Positions 60,434 to 64,000 of a stretch of DNA of 64,000 bases are shown in pieces (within the stretch, counting starts at the first letter, position 1; each line of letters starts with the position of its first letter). The DNA comes from Achromobacter ruhlandii. GTDB lineage: Bacteria; Pseudomonadota; Gammaproteobacteria; Burkholderiales; Burkholderiaceae_B. Both the position numbers and the translations under genes were made by a program. Below the pieces are notes generated by a model that did no database searches, was not told the DNA's origin, and saw only the letters and a program-made list of their open reading frames with translations. The DNA lies in assembly GCF_902859695.1 (NCBI RefSeq), contig NZ_CADIJL010000011.1, positions 1-64,000 on the forward strand, written 5' to 3'.

Positions 60434-60982
60434 TCAGTGGGTGAGGGTCTTGAGGGCCTGGAATAGGGCGCGATAGTGCTTCTTCTGCGGTTCCTGGCCT
60501 TGCAGCAGCACGGCGTTGGCTGCCTTTTCCTTGCGGGCGGCGCGGATCACCGCGCGTAGCTGCTGCACATCCGCCTGCGGATTGTCGTTCAGCAGCTTGG
60601 TCAGGGCGTCGTCGTCGTCGAGCAGCCGGTCGCGCAGGGTTTCCAGGCGGTGCATGGCCGCGGTTTCCTCGCGCGAGCCGTTTTCCCACACGTCGAGCTG
60701 GGCGCGGATCTCGTCGGCGGGGGCGTCGCGCATCAGCTTGCCCACGAAGTGGGTCTGGCGGCGCCGGCCTTCGCGGCTGGTGGTGCGCTGCGCCTCGCGG
60801 ATCGCTTCGTAGAGGCGTTCGGCCAGGGGCAACTGCTTGAGGCGTTCGGGGGACAGTTCGATCAGCTGCTTGCCCAGATCCAGCAGCGCGTGCATGTCGC
60901 GCTTGACCTGGGACTTGCTGGGACGATCGTAGCCGTTCTCGGCGTAGCCGTCGGTGGATTCTTCTTCGATGTGGGAATTCAT
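60434..60982 (-). CDS. darP: Ribosome-associated protein DarP/YjgA (DUF615)
   Basis: A 182-residue basic, helical protein of the YjgA family, which acts in late 50S-subunit maturation. Typical segments are [38 protein letters not shown] and the C-terminal [14 protein letters not shown]. The start at 60982 (MNSHIEEE) matches the family's acidic N-terminus. It is divergent from pmbA, a conserved arrangement in proteobacteria. Confidence 0.93.
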   Translation of the reverse strand: MNSHIEEESTDGYAENGYDRPSKSQVKRDMHALLDLGKQLIELSPERLKQLPLAERLYEAIREAQRTTSREGRRRQTHFVGKLMRDAPADEIRAQLDVWENGSREETAAMHRLETLRDRLLDDDDALTKLLNDNPQADVQQLRAVIRAARKEKAANAVLLQGQEPQKKHYRALFQALKTLTH

Positions 60983-61040
60983 GGAAAACTGCGCAATGAC
61001 AGACTTGGCTATGATAACCGTCTCTGCAAATTGGACAGCA

Positions 61041-62405
61041 ATGGTCAAATCCTCCTCCTCCTTGCCGCTGGCGGCCAATCACGCGCGTTTTTCCGAACTC
61101 GTCGAGCAAACCCTGGCCTACGCGCGCCAGATCGGCGCCTCGGACGCCGCGGCCGAAGTCTCCGAAAGCCTGGGCCTGTCGGTGTCGGTGCGCAAGAACG
61201 ACATCGAGACCGTCGAACAGACCCGTGACCGCTCGCTCGACCTGACGGTCTACGCCGGCCAGAGCCGCGGCTCCGCCTCGACTTCCGACTTCTCCGAAGC
61301 CGCGCTGCGCCAGACGGTCGAAGCCGCCTGGCACATCGCCCGCCACACCGCCGCCGATCCGGCCGCCGGCCTGCCCGACGCCGACCAGTTGGCCACCGAA
61401 TTCCCCGACCTCGACCTGCATCGCGCCTGGACCGTCTCCACCGAGGAGGCCGCCGAGCTGGCCCTGCGCGCCGAGCGCGCCGCGCGCGAGGTCGATGCCC
61501 GCATCACCAACACCGATGGCGCCACGGTCGGCACCTACGAAGGCCAGTTCGTCATGGGCAACACCCGTGGCTTCCTGGGCGGCTACCCGTATTCGCGCCA
61601 CAGCCTGTCGGTGGCGCCCATCGCCGGGCGCGGCAACGGCATGCAGCGCGATTACTGGTACACCTCCGAGCGCGACCCCGCCAAGCTGGCCACGCCCGAG
61701 GCCGTCGGCCGCTATGCCGCCGAGCGCACGCTGTCGCGCCTGTCGGCGCGCCGCATCCGCACCGGCAAGTTCCCGGTCCTGTTCGAGGCGCCGCTGGCGC
61801 TCGGCCTGGTCGGCGCCCTGACGCAGGCGGCCAATGGCGGCGCGCTGTACCGCAAGGCCAGCTTCCTGCTCGACGCCCTGGGCAAGCCGATCTTCCCGGA
61901 ACACATCAACCTGACCGAAGACCCGCACATCCGCGGCGCCATGGGCAGCTCGCCGTTCGACGACGAAGGCGTGCGCACCCGCAAGCGCAACGTGGTGTCG
62001 GCCGGCGTGCTGGAGGGTTATTTCCTGTCCTCCTACACCGCGCGCAAGCTCGGCATGCAGACCACGGGCAACGCGGGGGGCTCGCACAACCTGGTGTTCA
62101 GCTCCACCCTGACGCGCCGCGGCGACGACTTCGAAGCCATGCTCAAGAAGATGGGCACGGGCTTCCTGGTCACCGAGCTGATCGGCCAGGGCGTGAACTA
62201 CGTCACCGGCGACTACTCGCGCGGCGCGTTCGGCTATTGGGTCGAGAACGGCCAGATCCAGCACGCGGTGCAGGAAGTCACCATCGCCGGCAACCTGTCG
62301 GACATGTTCCGCCAGATCGTCGCGGTGGGCGCGGACACCATCTCGCGCGGCACCAAGACCACCGGCTCGATCCTGATCGAGCAGATGGCGATCGCGGGCA
62401 CCTGA
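61041..62405 (+). CDS. pmbA: Metalloprotease-related protein PmbA/TldE
   Basis: A 454-residue partner of the TldD protease, involved in maturation of modified peptides and CcdA degradation in E. coli. PmbA/TldE itself lacks the zinc HExxxH motif, and none is seen here. Conserved parts are [48 protein letters not shown] and [12 protein letters not shown]. The start at 61041 is chosen to fit the family; tldD is not in the window. Confidence 0.94.
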   Translation: MVKSSSSLPLAANHARFSELVEQTLAYARQIGASDAAAEVSESLGLSVSVRKNDIETVEQTRDRSLDLTVYAGQSRGSASTSDFSEAALRQTVEAAWHIARHTAADPAAGLPDADQLATEFPDLDLHRAWTVSTEEAAELALRAERAAREVDARITNTDGATVGTYEGQFVMGNTRGFLGGYPYSRHSLSVAPIAGRGNGMQRDYWYTSERDPAKLATPEAVGRYAAERTLSRLSARRIRTGKFPVLFEAPLALGLVGALTQAANGGALYRKASFLLDALGKPIFPEHINLTEDPHIRGAMGSSPFDDEGVRTRKRNVVSAGVLEGYFLSSYTARKLGMQTTGNAGGSHNLVFSSTLTRRGDDFEAMLKKMGTGFLVTELIGQGVNYVTGDYSRGAFGYWVENGQIQHAVQEVTIAGNLSDMFRQIVAVGADTISRGTKTTGSILIEQMAIAGT

Positions 62406-62427
62406 TCCCGGGTGCGAGCGCGACCTG

Positions 62428-62480
62428 CGCCCGCCTGCGCGGGGCCTGCGGGCCTCGACAGGCGGGCGTTGTCGTTTTCG
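62428..62480 (+). terminator. Terminator-like hairpin after pmbA
   Basis: Perfect 10-bp arms CGCCCGCCTG (62428) and CAGGCGGGCG (62459-62468), with an inner GGGCC-type hairpin, are followed by TTGTCGTTTTCG. They lie 23 bases past the stop. Confidence 0.65.
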
Positions 62481-62636
62481 CCTCGCGGCCCCGCCGCCGC
62501 CGTGGTGCGGACATGGCCGGGCCGCCCTTTGCAATCCTTGACCGCTCGGGAATTCCTCTAGCCGTCAGCGGCGATGGCAACGTGTAATATCCGGCGGGTA
62601 TTGCTCAAACTGGTATCGCTGTAGAGGAGCAAAGAG

Positions 62637-63842
62637 ATGCAACGACGTTCATTCTTGAAGCAGGCCGGCCTGGGCGCCATGGCGGCGGGGGCGGCGGTCA
62701 GCGCTCCCGCCCTGGCGCAGGATTCCCCTTCGATCAGTTGGCGCCTGGCGTCGGGCTTCCCGGCCGCGCTGGACCTGCGTGCCGGCGCCGGCGAGATTTT
62801 CCGCAAGTTCGTCTCCGAGGCCACTGGCGGCAAGTTCAGCATCAAGCAGGTGGACGGCGGCGAGGTCGCGCCCGCGCTGGAACTGATGGACGCGGTCGGC
62901 GCCGCCAAGGTCGAATGCGCCCACGTGTCATCGGCCATCTACTTCGCCAGGAATCCCGCCTTCTGCTTCGACGCGGCCGTGCCGTTCGGCCTGGACGCCG
63001 CGCTGATGGACGCCTGGATGCTCGAGGGGGACGGCCTGCGCCTGACGCGCGAACTGTTCAAGGCGCGGAAGATCGTCAATTTCCCGCTGGGCAATACCGG
63101 CCCGCAGATGGGGCTGTGGTCCAACCGCGAAATCAAGCGCGCCACCGACTTGAAAGACCTGAAGATGCGCGTCGACGGCCTCGCGGCGCAGGTGCTGGCG
63201 CGTCTTGGCGTCGTGCCGCAGGATGTCGCGGCGGCCAAGGACGCCAAGGATGCCGGGGCTGCCAAGGATGCCGGGGCCGCCAAGGATGCCGGGGCCGCCA
63301 AGGACGCCGGAACCTCCAAGGATGCCGCGGCCGCGAAGGATGCCAAACCCGGCGAGGGCGCGGCAAAGTCCGGTCCGGACGCGGTGGCCGGCGCGGGCGC
63401 CTACGACGACGGCAAGCTGGGCCTGAACAAGACCGCGAAGTTCTATTACGGTCCGAGCTGGTGGGCCGCCAGTGAGCAGTTGTCCCTCTATATCAATGAG
63501 GAAGCCTGGGCCAAGCTGCCCAAGCATTACCAGGCTGTGCTCGAGGCCGCCGCCCTGGCCGCGCATACGCGCACCACCGCGGCTTATGCGGCCCGCAATC
63601 CGGCCGCGCTGGCCCAGTTGGTCGCGGCCGGCGCCCAGGTGCGCGCCTTGCCGCGCTCGGTCATGGACGCCGCCTTTGAAGCCACCCAGCAGGTCTATAA
63701 GGAATTGGGCGAGAAGGACCCGAAATTCAAGGCGATCCACGACAACTACATGGGTTTTCGCGACAACGCGATGCCCTGGTTCCGCTTGACCGAGGGCGCC
63801 TACGACCAGTACCTGGGCGTGGCGCTGTCCGCCCGCAGTTGA
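62637..63842 (+). CDS. TRAP-type (DctP-like) periplasmic binding protein with a repeat insertion
   Basis: A 401-residue receptor with a twin-arginine-type signal (QRRSFLKQAGLG, cleavage after ALAQ near residue 28). The DctP-family core is clear on both sides: WRLASGFP, MRVDGLAAQVLARLGVVPQ, then AYDDGKLGLNKTAKFYYGPSWW. Between them the usual ligand-pocket segment (GGxIYxALxxGxIDAAEWVGP in relatives) is missing. About 60 low-complexity residues built on AKDAGA (about 199-240) take its place. Either the protein has lost the normal ligand or the insert is tolerated. No dctQ/dctM genes are visible; they could lie beyond the window end. Confidence 0.88.
   Translation: MQRRSFLKQAGLGAMAAGAAVSAPALAQDSPSISWRLASGFPAALDLRAGAGEIFRKFVSEATGGKFSIKQVDGGEVAPALELMDAVGAAKVECAHVSSAIYFARNPAFCFDAAVPFGLDAALMDAWMLEGDGLRLTRELFKARKIVNFPLGNTGPQMGLWSNREIKRATDLKDLKMRVDGLAAQVLARLGVVPQDVAAAKDAKDAGAAKDAGAAKDAGAAKDAGTSKDAAAAKDAKPGEGAAKSGPDAVAGAGAYDDGKLGLNKTAKFYYGPSWWAASEQLSLYINEEAWAKLPKHYQAVLEAAALAAHTRTTAAYAARNPAALAQLVAAGAQVRALPRSVMDAAFEATQQVYKELGEKDPKFKAIHDNYMGFRDNAMPWFRLTEGAYDQYLGVALSARS
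63243..63350 (+). repeat. 18-bp minisatellite inside the TRAP receptor gene
   Basis: There are six 18-base units of GCCAAGGATGCCGGGGCC type, at 63243, 63261, 63279, 63297, 63315 and 63333. The second and third are identical and the last three are diverged. A half-unit precedes the array. Each unit encodes AKDAGA, so changes in copy number would keep the reading frame. Confidence 0.9.
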
Positions 63843-63879
63843 GCAGGGGTCGGATGCCGAATGGCATTCGGCAGGAGGT

Positions 63880-63909
63880 GGGGTTTTCGCTGATAACCCC
63901 GTGTTTTTT
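63880..63909 (+). terminator. Terminator-like hairpin after the TRAP receptor
   Basis: A GGGGTT/AACCCC stem with a 9-base loop is followed by GTG and TTTTTT. A second small hairpin, GCCGAAT-GGC-ATTCGGC (63856-63872), lies just before it. The last 90 bases of the window contain AAAGGAG but no start I can assign. Confidence 0.6.
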
Positions 63910-64000
63910 ACAAAAAAATGGGCGGTTTTGCTCCTTTTGTTGAACGGCATTCGAGTTTCGGCCTGATACAAAGGAGTAATATCCCGGGTCTTGACGCGCA

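Noticed and set aside
63243-63350. 18-bp repeat array considered as a CRISPR-like array
   Set aside because: The units are contiguous with no spacers, are in frame inside a coding gene and encode AKDAGA. It is a coding minisatellite.

Overview
The window is GC-rich chromosomal DNA of a betaproteobacterium, most likely the family Alcaligenaceae (Achromobacter/Bordetella). The signs are a Lys/Ala-repeat histone H1-like gene beside nrdBA, a Gram-negative dlt-type D-alanylation operon like the Bordetella dra locus, a Bug-family periplasmic receptor, a one-piece indolepyruvate:ferredoxin oxidoreductase next to an Lrp-type regulator, and the order tlpA-aroQ-accB-accC-prmA. I saw no rRNA or tRNA genes, transposases, phage genes or CRISPR arrays. 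The content is mainly core chromosome with several transporter modules. The genus is inferred from gene content only.

Layout. 132-6145: a LysR regulator divergent from an operon of an RraA-like aldolase/decarboxylase, a PLP aminotransferase and a polar amino-acid ABC transporter (uptake, then transamination, then C-C cleavage). 7184-19260: a long minus-strand run. Read in the direction of transcription it holds an OmpR-type response regulator, a sensor kinase fused to a periplasmic substrate-binding domain, an iron/organophosphate-type ABC transporter (binding protein, double permease, ATPase), a TonB-like protein, aroE, mtgA, lptG and apaH. 20300-24297: an RNB-domain ribonuclease, a YqiA-like esterase and mpl. 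24396-31498 (plus): tlpA-like, aroQ, accB, accC, prmA, a DUF3426 protein, a PfkB kinase and a glycine-zipper lipoprotein. 31915-36107: the D-alanylation operon (carrier protein, DltD, small membrane protein, DltB, DltA). 36185-42028: YggT, the histone H1-like protein, nrdB and nrdA, with a pair of NrdR boxes upstream. 42333-46427: indolepyruvate oxidoreductase and a divergent Lrp regulator. 46971-53453: a Bug receptor, an alpha/beta hydrolase divergent from a LysR gene, a lipoprotein, an MFS transporter and gltX. 53574-64000: a Pat-type protein acetyltransferase, an NMT1-type ABC transporter with an isochorismatase-family hydrolase, a carboxylesterase, darP divergent from pmbA, and an odd TRAP-type binding protein containing an 18-bp minisatellite.

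The most unusual non-coding feature is a dispersed intergenic element present in six copies (near 1, 6174, 6947, 19341, 20071 and 46463). Each complete copy has a long hairpin whose two 25-38 bp arms differ in sequence between loci yet stay complementary. The arms enclose a conserved 94-104 nt loop that carries its own palindrome. In five copies a second short hairpin with an invariant core lies nearby. Two loci carry the element as facing inverted pairs around a short tandem repeat. The most unusual proteins are the kinase/binding-protein fusion at 16116-18602 and the repeat-bearing TRAP binding protein at 62637-63842.
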